DNA from: a virus
Length of the DNA stretch: 64,000 nt
IMG/VR virus record: IMGVR_UViG_3300032770_000009
Location: 1-64,000 of that record
Strand: one strand, 5' to 3'
Part shown: one piece after another, positions 42,198 through 48,895 of the stretch
Layout of the letters: each line of letters starts with the position of its first letter
How positions within the stretch are numbered: position 1 is the stretch's first letter
Made by a program: the position numbers and the translations under genes
Notes under the pieces: model-generated
The model's database searches: none
What the model was told of the DNA's origin: nothing
Seen by the model: only the letters and a program-made list of their open reading frames with translations

Positions 42198-42226
42198 ATC
42201 CTACCAGACCCGCGCCCCTTTGTCAA
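42198..42226 (-). promoter_or_regulatory. Promoter of the tRNA/Y-RNA/Ro transcript
   Basis: TTGACA, 17-bp spacer ending GGGTCTGG, TAGGAT; an AAATGTCCGA box lies upstream. It would transcribe tRNA-Glu, all ten Y units, three other tRNAs and Ro. Confidence 0.75.
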
Positions 42227-42251
42227 ATCGGGGCGAATCGGACATTTCGGG

Positions 42252-42395
42252 CTACTCTCGAAGCTCTGCTAACTTATCGTGAGCTTCTTTAAAATCATTT
42301 GTGATTAACTCAACTTCAGCAGTAACAGGAACATCTTCCGAATCATCAGTGATTTCCACTTTACCGAATCTATCAGTGTAGACGTAATAAGTCAT
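42252..42395 (-). CDS. Small acidic protein
   Basis: 47 residues (MTYYVYTDRFGKVEITDDSE...), helical C-terminus. AGGGTGT precedes the ATG. Between the VWA gene and the Y-array promoter. Function unknown. Confidence 0.6.
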   Translation of the reverse strand: MTYYVYTDRFGKVEITDDSEDVPVTAEVELITNDFKEAHDKLAELRE

Positions 42396-42403
42396 TGTAC
42401 ACC

Positions 42404-43417
42404 CTAATTAATAAGAAGAAGAGAAGTGCCGCCGATAAGTTTACGGTTCAAAGCAGTAGACTGCACAAAGATAGTATAGTTAGCGTACTGTGTACTAGAT
42501 GGATCTACATCTACTGTGTGATCAGGCAGGCCAAGCAACTGCCTAGCTTGAGGACCAGTGTAGATCTTCCCCCCGAAACCAATAGCGATATTCTTTTGCG
42601 GCTGAATTGTTTCCTTCTTAGTAAGTTGATAGTAAGCTTTACCGATAATAAGCTTCCTTCCAGTGTGGTCGTAGACGAATTCGTCTACTCTCTGGTCAAA
42701 AGGCACCGCTATAAGCTGGTGTGTTCCTGGTGACAAAGCATTAAGAGACAACTTAATGTCCGACTCTGTTACCCTATTAAGACTAAACAGGTTCTTACTG
42801 CTTCTGATACCCATAGACCTGTTAGTCATAAAGGTAGTAGAAGCTTGACGAACAATATGTCCTACTGTTTCAAGTCCCTTAGCAGATGTTGTATCCCAGA
42901 TTATTACGTTTTCTTTAGGGAATCCGTACTTTACAGCATAGTTAACACCTGTCTGGTTAGGTACGAAACAAGCATAAGACCAGTTTCCCTTGCCGTCAAG
43001 GACAGAAAAGTTTGACTTTAGAGTCAATGCACTGTGTGAAGAACTGTTTTCGTCACCATCAGTAATCACGTACATTAGGAAAGCGTGCTCACCGTATAGT
43101 GTAGCGGTCTTATCAAGGTCTTCCATTGCCTTAATGGTGGCGTCAATAAGAGCTGTACCACCAGAAGCACGGTACATTCCCTTAATAGACTGCATTCTCA
43201 GCACATCCATATCGTATGCAAGGCACTTGATATGATTGTATCCGGAAGAGAATGTGTATACAGTAACTCTTGTTTCCTGTTCCTGAGCTATAGATTGCTC
43301 AGCTAAGTGCTTTACTGTGTCATCTACTACACTAACTACAGTATTTGTTAAGTAATTCATGCTGCCTGATGCGTCTATAACTAAGACAACATGGTTAATA
43401 AAGTTTTTAAGTGCCAA
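42404..43417 (-). CDS. Stand-alone VWA-domain protein
   Basis: 337 residues, TTG start with GGAGG 5 nt upstream. MIDAS motif DASGSM (15-20), SGGTALID (Thr-88) and VITDGDENS (Asp-120) are intact, so it should bind a divalent metal and a partner. A C-terminal domain of about 130 residues (HQLIAVPFDQRVDEFVYDHT) is not recognised. Lying just upstream of the Y-array, it may partner Ro or bind the same RNAs; that is inference. Confidence 0.8.
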   Translation of the reverse strand: MALKNFINHVVLVIDASGSMNYLTNTVVSVVDDTVKHLAEQSIAQEQETRVTVYTFSSGYNHIKCLAYDMDVLRMQSIKGMYRASGGTALIDATIKAMEDLDKTATLYGEHAFLMYVITDGDENSSSHSALTLKSNFSVLDGKGNWSYACFVPNQTGVNYAVKYGFPKENVIIWDTTSAKGLETVGHIVRQASTTFMTNRSMGIRSSKNLFSLNRVTESDIKLSLNALSPGTHQLIAVPFDQRVDEFVYDHTGRKLIIGKAYYQLTKKETIQPQKNIAIGFGGKIYTGPQARQLLGLPDHTVDVDPSSTQYANYTIFVQSTALNRKLIGGTSLLLIN

Positions 43418-43435
43418 AATACCCTCCTAGATAGT

Positions 43436-43464
43436 GAAAATAGGGTCTAAATGACCCTATTTTC
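43436..43464 (-). terminator. Terminator before the VWA gene
   Basis: GAAAATAGGGTC/GACCCTATTTTC stem, U-rich on both sides. It isolates the VWA/Ro block from genes to the right. Confidence 0.75.
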
Positions 43465-43490
43465 AGTTAAATATAGACAAAAACGGTCAG

Positions 43491-43634
43491 TTAGTCAAAC
43501 GTGCCGCCTGTATTTGTTACTTCTGTAGCTGAAACAAGCTTCTGAGAAGTCCAGCCTAGTGCCCAGCCTTCATTAGCAACAGGAACACCCCATAAAAAGT
43601 ACATGTTATTCTGCTCATGTGCTGAAATTTGCAT
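43491..43634 (-). CDS. Small protein
   Basis: 47 residues (MQISAHEQNNMYFLWGVPVA...). Contains WALGWTSQKLVSA. Follows the structural-type gene at 43638 with 3 bp between; perhaps a virion component. Confidence 0.55.
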   Translation of the reverse strand: MQISAHEQNNMYFLWGVPVANEGWALGWTSQKLVSATEVTNTGGTFD

Positions 43635-43637
43635 AAT

Positions 43638-44213
43638 TTAACCAACGTTTGTAGAAGCAATAATCAAAAGTGCGTTCATTGTTACATAGAAACGCATCTG
43701 AGGGTTAGGATAAGCAACTGTAACACCGTTTGTGTTGTAGTTTCCGCCCTGAGAAGTCCAGCCAGGAACGTTAGCGTGACTTAATGTCGCGTTATCGTAG
43801 CCTAATGGGTATACGCCATCATCAGATGTGCCCAAAGCAGCATTAAGTACGATCTGGAAACCCGCATAACCAACCGCGTTAGCATACTCATTGTAAGAAA
43901 CAGAGTTAGAATAGTTAGAAGCAAGCTCCTGTAGTGACTGCCCGTTAGCTGAAACTTGAGTAATAGACACAAGAGTAGGCAAAATCACCGTTGAACCAGT
44001 AGAACCGCCACCTGTACCGTTGTCAGAGAAGAAAATCCTTGACGGATTAACGCCTTGCTGGTCTAAAATACCGGCTACATAAACTGTAGAGCCTGGTGTG
44101 TACACGCCGTTAGTGAAAGAATAAGTTGCAGCATCGGTTGGAGTACCCGCGCTACGTTGAAATGTAGTGTTAATAACAGGAAACCCTGCTAGATTTGCTA
44201 CTGAAAGAGCCAT
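43638..44213 (-). CDS. Virion decoration-like protein
   Basis: 191 residues. Shares TNGVYTPGSTVYVAGILD and VILPTLVSITQVSANG with the 45943-46314 protein (TNGVSTTHAGAYIAGYLD, ALPTLTQVQQVSVVD), so the two are paralogues. A late-type promoter box precedes both. A head decoration or surface role is inferred. Confidence 0.6.
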   Translation of the reverse strand: MALSVANLAGFPVINTTFQRSAGTPTDAATYSFTNGVYTPGSTVYVAGILDQQGVNPSRIFFSDNGTGGGSTGSTVILPTLVSITQVSANGQSLQELASNYSNSVSYNEYANAVGYAGFQIVLNAALGTSDDGVYPLGYDNATLSHANVPGWTSQGGNYNTNGVTVAYPNPQMRFYVTMNALLIIASTNVG

Positions 44214-44246
44214 GTTAACTCCCTAATGGAATAATATTACTCTCAC

Positions 44247-44256
44247 AGTATACACT
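44247..44256 (-). promoter_or_regulatory. Late-type promoter box AGTGTATACT
   Basis: Fourth copy, 34 nt before the decoration-like gene; followed by GTAATATTATT, also seen downstream of the copy at 46354. Confidence 0.6.
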
Positions 44257-44259
44257 AAG

Positions 44260-44331
44260 AGCGAATGACGAGACTCGAACTCGCAGTCATAGCTTGGAAG
44301 GCTATTGGTTTAACCGTTAACCAACATTCGC
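44260..44331 (-). tRNA. tRNA-Gly(UCC)
   Basis: Anticodon loop CUUCCAA on AUAGC/GCUAU. Confidence 0.92.
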
Positions 44332-44335
44332 ATGG

Positions 44336-44417
44336 TGCCCCCACTCAGATTCGAACTGAGACGCAATAAAGCACGGGGTTTAAATCCGTTGGATAGACCT
44401 GATTCTCCTATAGGGGC
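44336..44417 (-). tRNA. tRNA-Leu(UAA)
   Basis: Long variable arm; anticodon loop UUUAAAC. Confidence 0.9.
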
Positions 44418-44440
44418 TTTAGAGAAACAGAGTAACGCAC

Positions 44441-44815
44441 CTATTTCATTGTTTCATCCGACTGAATGTCGGAAGTTTTGTCTAGCCTCGGCACTTTGAA
44501 GGCCAGAATACCTTCCCTAACCATAGCATCTACTACGTCTTGCCTGTCATCATAGAAAATATGAAGGTCAAGTGCCTTAGCTTGTGCCACCTTAAGGGCT
44601 GGTGCCTCTCTTGGATGCCTGAAAGCAACCTCATACACACCATCAACATAAGGTGTGTATGAAAGCACCTGCTCCATTATGGTACCCTTACGCCTCGGTC
44701 CAATAGCAGAGATGACATATACTTTGTCACCGTAAGAAATATGACGTCGCATAAGATTAACTATCTGATTAGGCCATGCGTCTAGAACATTATGGTAGTC
44801 GAATCCTACTCTCAC
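44441..44815 (-). CDS. HAD-like phosphatase
   Basis: 124 residues, GTG start. HAD motif I is altered to FDYHNVLDAW; later IFYDDRQDVVD fits motif IV. Compact HAD enzymes in phage often act on nucleotides or RNA ends. Confidence 0.6.
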   Translation of the reverse strand: MRVGFDYHNVLDAWPNQIVNLMRRHISYGDKVYVISAIGPRRKGTIMEQVLSYTPYVDGVYEVAFRHPREAPALKVAQAKALDLHIFYDDRQDVVDAMVREGILAFKVPRLDKTSDIQSDETMK

Positions 44816-44974
44816 TTAATGGTCCCTCCTATGTGCGGGTACAGGACAGTGACGAATATGATTACTGCACGCAAGTTCGTCACAGTGAATTTTCAGTATA
44901 CCTACTTTAGCGTGGTCACACTTTGTACTTGTGCAAACCGGATCGCCTTTTCTGTGCTTACCCCGCACGGCCAT
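44816..44974 (-). CDS. Cys/His-rich microprotein
   Basis: 52 residues with CTSTKCDHAK and CDELACSNHIRHC. Probable zinc-binding. Strong GGAGGAAAAAGG upstream. Confidence 0.55.
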   Translation of the reverse strand: MAVRGKHRKGDPVCTSTKCDHAKVGILKIHCDELACSNHIRHCPVPAHRRDH

Positions 44975-45001
44975 TATCCTTTTTCCTCCTATTTGATTAC
45001 G

Positions 45002-45074
45002 TGCCCGTCCTGGGATTTGAACCCAGACTGTATAAGGTTTGAGCTTATTATCTCTACCGTTGGAATAGGCGGGC
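45002..45074 (-). tRNA. tRNA-Leu(CAA)-like, short variable loop
   Basis: Anticodon loop CUCAAAC on AUAAG/CUUAU, but the variable loop has only about five bases and the D stem is weak, unusual for bacterial tRNA-Leu. Confidence 0.75.
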
Positions 45075-45075
45075 T

Positions 45076-45173
45076 TACGTGAGAGAAAAGAGCATTTATA
45101 GGCTATCTTCAGCTCTTACTCTGCTAGTATTTCTCAGACAGCCCGCGAATACTATGCAATAGCCTCTCACTGA
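45076..45173 (-). ncRNA. Structured RNA between tRNA-Phe and tRNA-Leu
   Basis: Outer stem GUGAGAG/CUCUCAC, second stem GGCUAU/AUAGCC and an inner UAGUAUU/AAUACUA, in nested order. No T or anticodon arm. Class unknown. Confidence 0.5.
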
Positions 45174-45197
45174 GCACAGTTAGCAAGACTGTACTTG

Positions 45198-45269
45198 TGG
45201 TTCAGTCTGGAATCGAACCAGCGCCCATTGCTTTTCAGGCAATCGCTCTACCGACTAAGCTACAGAACC
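45198..45269 (-). tRNA. tRNA-Phe(GAA)
   Basis: Anticodon loop CUGAAAA on AUUGC/GCAAU. Confidence 0.93.
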
Positions 45270-45276
45270 ATTTTTT

Positions 45277-45420
45277 CTAATACCACTGGTGACTATCATT
45301 GTTAGTGCAAACATGCTCTTGCAACATAGCATGTCCTCTTGTCAGATCACATGACCCGTCACATCGTGGACATTTTGCAGGACAAGGGTCTTTGCCTCTG
45401 TAAACTATATTAAGTCCCAT
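45277..45420 (-). CDS. CPxxCxxC zinc microprotein
   Basis: 47 residues: CPAKCPRCDGSCDLTRGHAM then EHVCTNNDSHQWY. Same pattern as the family in the rightward block (58.8-62.1 kb), here alone among tRNA genes. Confidence 0.65.
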   Translation of the reverse strand: MGLNIVYRGKDPCPAKCPRCDGSCDLTRGHAMLQEHVCTNNDSHQWY

Positions 45421-45442
45421 TTAATCCTCCTTATCATAACAG

Positions 45443-45525
45443 TACCCCGCAAGGGATTTGAACCCTCACACCGTCACCGATACTAGATCCTAAGTCTAGC
45501 GCGTCTGCCATTCCGCCAACGGGGC
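45443..45525 (-). tRNA. tRNA-Leu(UAG)
   Basis: Long variable arm; anticodon loop CUUAGGA on CUAGA/UCUAG. Confidence 0.93.
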
Positions 45526-45529
45526 ATTG

Positions 45530-45728
45530 TGGCCGTATTTGACAGGTTCGGCTTCCTGATTTACGGTTTTGCTTCCGCTCTCCCCGTACTAGCCTCATAC
45601 GGATTATCAAGTTTATCAGAACAGTGATTATCTCAGCAAGTCTCCTAGACAAATTTGTACTTGCGCCAGACTATACTTCGCGTTTGCCACATTGCTGTAT
45701 AGCCGAACTGTCCTGTTCCTGTAGCACT
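45530..45728 (-). ncRNA. Gap with several hairpins
   Basis: No convincing gene. Hairpins include CCGUA..CAGG/CCUG..UACGG (45535-45570), CCGUA/UACGG (45585-45605) and GGCUAUAC/GUAUAGUC (45668-45705). Possibly structured RNAs or spacers. Confidence 0.4.
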
Positions 45729-45731
45729 ACG

Positions 45732-45811
45732 TGGGCCGCCTAGGGATCGAACCTAGCATGTCAAAGACGGCAGGGTTACAGCCTGCTTTCCCACCTTGGG
45801 AATTCCGACCC
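45732..45811 (-). tRNA. tRNA-Tyr(GUA)
   Basis: Long variable arm; anticodon loop CUGUAAC on GCAGG/CCUGC. Confidence 0.93.
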
Positions 45812-45814
45812 AAA

Positions 45815-45842
45815 ACCTAGGCAATCCGGAGAAAACCTAGGA
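45815..45842 (-). repeat. Direct repeat CCTAGGTTTT in the tRNA-Tyr leader
   Basis: CCTAGGTTTT occurs twice 16 nt apart; the CCTAGG cores are palindromic and can also pair with each other. Confidence 0.5.
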
Positions 45843-45888
45843 GTAATCTTAGATGACGACGTTACCGCCGCCCTGAGTTGATATTTAA

Positions 45889-45917
45889 AGCCTACCAGAC
45901 CCAACGTCCGATGTCAA
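45889..45917 (-). promoter_or_regulatory. TTGACA / TAGGCT promoter
   Basis: Spacer of 17 bp ending GGGTCTGG; TGTCCTGAATGTCCGA lies directly upstream. Drives tRNA-Tyr and tRNAs to the left. Confidence 0.72.
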
Positions 45918-45942
45918 ATCGGACATTCAGGACAAACCGGGA

Positions 45943-46314
45943 TTAACCGTAAGCTGTACCAGCAGTGATAAGCAAGCCGAATTCATCAAGATAAATCTGA
46001 GAATTGGCCGAAGTAGCGTCTGGAGAACCAGCAGAATAAGACAAAGTAACATAGTAAGCACCAGTCTTAGTGTTTCCTGCTGAATCAACAACACTTACCT
46101 GCTGTACTTGTGTCAGTGTCGGTAACGCTATGGATGTTCCGTCAGTGTAAAAGAACTTAGCTCTGTTCTCGCCGTCAAGATAACCGGCAATATAAGCACC
46201 CGCGTGTGTTGTAGAAACACCGTTAGTGTAAGTAAAGCTCGATGCGTCAACGTTAGTAGCTCCGCCCCACGCAGGGTAGCCACCTAAATTGTAAACTGAT
46301 AAACCTGCTGACAT
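45943..46314 (-). CDS. Virion decoration-like protein (paralogue)
   Basis: 123 residues, shorter paralogue of 43638-44213 (GAYIAGYLDGENRAKFFYTD). Has its own late-type promoter box 40 nt upstream. Confidence 0.6.
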   Translation of the reverse strand: MSAGLSVYNLGGYPAWGGATNVDASSFTYTNGVSTTHAGAYIAGYLDGENRAKFFYTDGTSIALPTLTQVQQVSVVDSAGNTKTGAYYVTLSYSAGSPDATSANSQIYLDEFGLLITAGTAYG

Positions 46315-46353
46315 ATTAGCAGCCTCTCATGAGAGAAATAATATTACAATGAC

Positions 46354-46363
46354 AGTATACACT
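46354..46363 (-). promoter_or_regulatory. Late-type promoter box AGTGTATACT
   Basis: Fifth copy of the decamer; it overlaps the stop of the next gene. Confidence 0.6.
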
Positions 46364-46823
46364 AGGCTAGCAAGTAGTTCTCCGCTTGCTGTATATGAGA
46401 TCTTTGCAGTCCGTCAACATAATCAACAATTACCTGGTACCCGTTACTTTCGTACAAGTGATGCTGAAAGTCCCATTCGTCTTCTAGAGCTGCAAACTTG
46501 CGCCCATCAGCATATTTCTTTGCTGAGTAAGCCTTGTCTGCACCGACAGACGATGAAAACTTCCAAGGTTTCACCTGTATAAAGGGCAGTTCGGGCAATC
46601 CGACTTTTGGTGCTATATGTACTGGCGCTTGTGCACCCCACATAGTACACCATACAAGTTCAGAATCGGTTTTATCGGCTAGATCTAGCAGCCATGATCC
46701 GTGATTAGGATTCAAATGGACAGTAAAACCATTTATTTCGTATGTTACATGGTCTTTAGACGGACGGACGGGGTTAAGCACCCCGTCCACGTCTATCAGT
46801 ATCAAGTTACTTTTGATGGACAT
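46362..46823 (-). CDS. HAD-like phosphatase
   Basis: 153 residues from ATG 46823. Motif I ILIDVDGVLNP (two Asp) and WCTMWGAQ are clear; DEWDFQHHL and VIVDYVDGL follow. Resembles phage secondary-metabolism HADs of unknown substrate. Confidence 0.65.
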   Translation of the reverse strand: MSIKSNLILIDVDGVLNPVRPSKDHVTYEINGFTVHLNPNHGSWLLDLADKTDSELVWCTMWGAQAPVHIAPKVGLPELPFIQVKPWKFSSSVGADKAYSAKKYADGRKFAALEDEWDFQHHLYESNGYQVIVDYVDGLQRSHIQQAENYLLA

Positions 46824-47094
46824 AGTAGCCACCGTCAGCCCTGCGAGCACTCTTCGCCTTGCCACCGGAGTCTAGGAATTGCTGGTATTGTCTAGCAGTC
46901 ATGAATACTTCTCCAGAATGATCATGTCCCACATCGATAGGCTTACCGTGATTCTCAGCTTTGCCATTGCAGCCTTGCTTAATATGATCAATCTCTATAG
47001 GAAGACCACAGCATCCCCATGTTTTTCCAGACTTCTTCTTAAGACCGGCCGCCAAAGCCATTGCAGCCCTGAAAGCTGACTTGCTGATAGCCAT
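46807..47094 (-). CDS. Cys/His protein
   Basis: 95 residues: basic N-terminus, then CCGLPIEIDHIKQGC and GHDHSGEVFMTARQYQQFLD. The DH and Cys pattern recalls HNH-type metal sites but key spacing is unclear. Confidence 0.5.
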   Translation of the reverse strand: MAISKSAFRAAMALAAGLKKKSGKTWGCCGLPIEIDHIKQGCNGKAENHGKPIDVGHDHSGEVFMTARQYQQFLDSGGKAKSARRADGGYYVHQK

Positions 47095-47122
47095 TGTTTC
47101 CTCCTTGTTTGTTTGTGCTATG

Positions 47123-47199
47123 GTCTAGATAGAGGGATTCGAACCCCCGTTATGCCTGACCCCAAATCAGGTGCCATACCAAGCTAGGCGATATCTAGA
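47123..47199 (-). tRNA. tRNA-Pro(UGG)
   Basis: Anticodon loop UUUGGGG on CCUGA/UCAGG; acceptor UCUAGAU/AUCUAGA. Confidence 0.92.
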
Positions 47200-47275
47200 A
47201 ACCGGGAGGTTCTTCCATTAAACTACCATACCCATGAATAGTGGATATGACCGGAGTCGAACCGGATTCCCCGTG
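47200..47275 (-). ncRNA. Circularly permuted tRNA between tRNA-Ala and tRNA-Pro
   Basis: Reading 5' to 3': CGGGG (anticodon stem 3' strand), T arm CCGG-UUCGACU-CCGG, acceptor 3' strand CAUAUCC, 9-nt loop, acceptor 5' strand GGGUAUG, D arm GUUU-AAUGGAA-GAAC, UCCCG (anticodon stem 5' strand). All 7 acceptor pairs form. The break is in the anticodon loop, and the unit fills exactly the 76 nt between its two neighbours, so tRNA end processing would release it. Confidence 0.85.
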
Positions 47276-47348
47276 TGGACAGTAAGGGATTCGAACCCTT
47301 ATTCGCTTGCTTGCAAAGCAAGTGCCTTACCAGTCGTGCCAACCGCCC
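47276..47348 (-). tRNA. tRNA-Ala(UGC)
   Basis: Anticodon loop UUUGCAA; acceptor GGGCGGU/ACUGUCC. Confidence 0.88.
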
Positions 47349-47352
47349 ATTG

Positions 47353-47369
47353 TGCCGCTTACGCGGCGG
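47353..47369 (-). terminator. GCCGC-GUAA-GCGGC hairpin
   Basis: Perfect stem with a GNRA tetraloop before tRNA-Ala; the same hairpin recurs at 51692-51708. Confidence 0.45.
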
Positions 47370-47374
47370 TACTA

Positions 47375-47551
47375 CTAGAAAACCATGTCGATAAACGCAT
47401 CGAATTCTGCGTCTAGGATATCCTGCTGTGCTCTTTGCATTTCATAAGCAGCAGCACGGCGATTACCCATAGCCAGATCCATCTGTGCTCTTTGCTGAGC
47501 CATCTGAGCATCTTCCAGATCCATAATTTCATCGAACTCAATAAAATCCAT
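47375..47551 (-). CDS. Acidic helical microprotein
   Basis: 58 residues (MDFIEFDEIMDLEDAQMAQQ...), helical and negatively charged. GGAGGACTA before ATG. Function unknown. Confidence 0.6.
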   Translation of the reverse strand: MDFIEFDEIMDLEDAQMAQQRAQMDLAMGNRRAAAYEMQRAQQDILDAEFDAFIDMVF

Positions 47552-47559
47552 TAGTCCTC

Positions 47560-47700
47560 CTAAAACTTGTTACCGTAGTCTGATGGCATTACAATCCAGT
47601 TTCCGCCATCCCAGTATCTTACTACACCATCCATGTCAACCCATTGCTCATACGTATAAGGGTTATCTGGCGGATCTTGTGTTCTTATTGATTTATTCAC
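47560..47700 (-). CDS. Small aromatic-rich protein
   Basis: 46 residues, GTG start, with YEQWVDMDGVVRYWDGGNWI. The stop codon lies in the RBS of the next gene. Confidence 0.5.
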   Translation of the reverse strand: MNKSIRTQDPPDNPYTYEQWVDMDGVVRYWDGGNWIVMPSDYGNKF

Positions 47701-47702
47701 GT

Positions 47703-47745
47703 TGGGCGACTGGGACTTGAACCCAGGACTATGAAGCAGTAGACA
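47703..47745 (-). pseudogene. tRNA 3' half (split tRNA)
   Basis: T arm CUGGG-UUCAAGU-CCCAG and acceptor 3' strand UCGCCCA without a 5' half nearby. It pairs with the orphan 5' half at 48470-48498 (UGGGCGG), 0.75 kb away in normal order. Confidence 0.6.
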
Positions 47746-47956
47746 TCTTTACGATATAAATTCCCATAGCAACAGCAGCAAAGAAAGATACTGTGCCCAA
47801 AGCTGGGTACTTCTTTATAAGAGCATGGGAACCTGCTATTGCAAGATAAGTCCCTGTAACCATAACAACAGCAGCTTGTTCCTCTGGTGTCATTGCTGAT
47901 ACTACATTTTCATAGTCTTGCATACTAGAGAAGCCCATAAATTCTGTTTCATTCAT
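47729..47956 (-). CDS. Small membrane protein
   Basis: 75 residues with a hydrophobic C-terminal half (AAVVMVTGTYLAIAGSHALI, TVSFFAAVAMGIYIV). Its end overlaps the orphan tRNA 3' half. Confidence 0.6.
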   Translation of the reverse strand: MNETEFMGFSSMQDYENVVSAMTPEEQAAVVMVTGTYLAIAGSHALIKKYPALGTVSFFAAVAMGIYIVKMSTAS

Positions 47957-47988
47957 TTAATTCTCCGAATCTGTAAAATTGTTAAAGT

Positions 47989-48060
47989 TGGGATAGAAGG
48001 AATTGAACCTTCTCAAAGTGTTTATAAGACACTTTCCGTCAAACCGTTCGGACCTACCCC
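47989..48060 (-). tRNA. tRNA-Ile(UAU)
   Basis: Anticodon loop CUUAUAA on AGUGU/ACACU. Its 5' half is also the last codons of the PD-(D/E)XK gene, whose stop lies in the anticodon loop. Confidence 0.88.
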
Positions 48061-48456
48061 AATGCTAAGAATCTCGTAATCCTCAGCCCAGTTGATATTG
48101 GGAGAAGCTTTGAAAGGATTTTTGACTCTTAAACGCATACTACCTGCTGGTGCGTCATCAACTGGAATCCAGTATACCTTGTTTAAGTCAGGCGAGTACA
48201 CGGCAAACAAATCAGCTTCACCTTTGTAACCCTTGTGGACATTTGTGAAAGGACTAATGCTAACAGTGTTGAATACAACACAGCCGTTATCAATTCTGCC
48301 AGTTTTGACTTGGATTCGTGTGAAGTTATTGTTTTCTTCAACAACCATATCATATCGCTGGTTGTCTCCAAACGGCAGCAGAACTGTTTTTCCCTGCTTG
48401 ATTAGCTCGGCTAAGACAACAGCTTCACTTATTTCTCCGACTGCTTTGCTATTCAC
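48022..48456 (-). CDS. PD-(D/E)XK homing endonuclease (I-Ssp6803I-like)
   Basis: 144 residues, GTG start behind AAGGAG. Glu-11, Asp-36 (NQRYDMVVE) and the QVK triad at 49-51 (FTRIQVKTGR) match the PDDEXK_5 family, known from group I introns in cyanobacterial tRNA genes. It begins inside an orphan tRNA 5' half and ends in tRNA-Ile, so it seems to target tRNA genes. Confidence 0.82.
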   Translation of the reverse strand: MNSKAVGEISEAVVLAELIKQGKTVLLPFGDNQRYDMVVEENNNFTRIQVKTGRIDNGCVVFNTVSISPFTNVHKGYKGEADLFAVYSPDLNKVYWIPVDDAPAGSMRLRVKNPFKASPNINWAEDYEILSIGVGPNGLTESVL

Positions 48457-48469
48457 TAATCTCCTTGTG

Positions 48470-48498
48470 CTGCTCTAACCGACTGAACTACCGCCCAA
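48470..48498 (-). pseudogene. tRNA 5' half (split tRNA)
   Basis: UGGGCGG acceptor strand, UA, D arm GUUC-AGUCGGUUA-GAGC, then AGCACAAGGAG where the anticodon arm should be; the RBS and start of the endonuclease follow. Confidence 0.6.
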
Positions 48499-48504
48499 TG
48501 ATTA

Positions 48505-48642
48505 CTAAGATTCTTTTTCTGCTTTCTCGACAAGAATCTTAGCAGCGGCAAGCGCGGCCAATTCTGTCTTAGTAAGAGTCTTAGGATCTCTCTTTTCAAG
48601 TTCTTTAATCACCTTAAGAGCCCTTGCAAGAGCATCTTCCAC
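48505..48642 (-). CDS. Helical Lys/Ala-rich microprotein
   Basis: 45 residues, GTG start overlapping the previous stop. LARALKVIKELEKRD and AALAAAKILVEKAEKE are helical. Function unknown. Confidence 0.55.
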   Translation of the reverse strand: MEDALARALKVIKELEKRDPKTLTKTELAALAAAKILVEKAEKES

Positions 48643-48821
48643 TACAGTCCACCTACTTTCCATCCACGGTTAGGTACAGTATCTACAGGTTCACTAACCC
48701 ACAATACATCCCATAATACAGCAGGTGCATGCTTTAAAGTTACCCTGTCACCTATTTTAACATCTTTATCAACCCAGCATGTAAGATGGGTGTCGTGTGC
48801 TTTTAACTTGACTTGTATCAT
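48642..48821 (-). CDS. Small beta protein
   Basis: 59 residues (MIQVKLKAHDTHLTCWVDKD...), ending WVSEPVDTVPNRGWKVGGL. Adjacent to tRNA-Lys. No family recognised. Confidence 0.6.
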   Translation of the reverse strand: MIQVKLKAHDTHLTCWVDKDVKIGDRVTLKHAPAVLWDVLWVSEPVDTVPNRGWKVGGL

Positions 48822-48822
48822 G

Positions 48823-48895
48823 TGAGTCCCGTGGGATTTGAACCCACAACTCCCAACTTAAAAGGATGGTACTCTGCCAATTGAGTTAGAGACTC
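48823..48895 (-). tRNA. tRNA-Lys(UUU)
   Basis: Anticodon loop CUUUUAA on CCAUC/GUUGG; the 5' end overlaps the HNH gene stop region. Confidence 0.92.

Noticed and set aside
47703-48498. Group I intron in the split tRNA
   Set aside because: I could not recognise the conserved intron core by eye, and the interval holds another tRNA; kept only as a possibility in findings.
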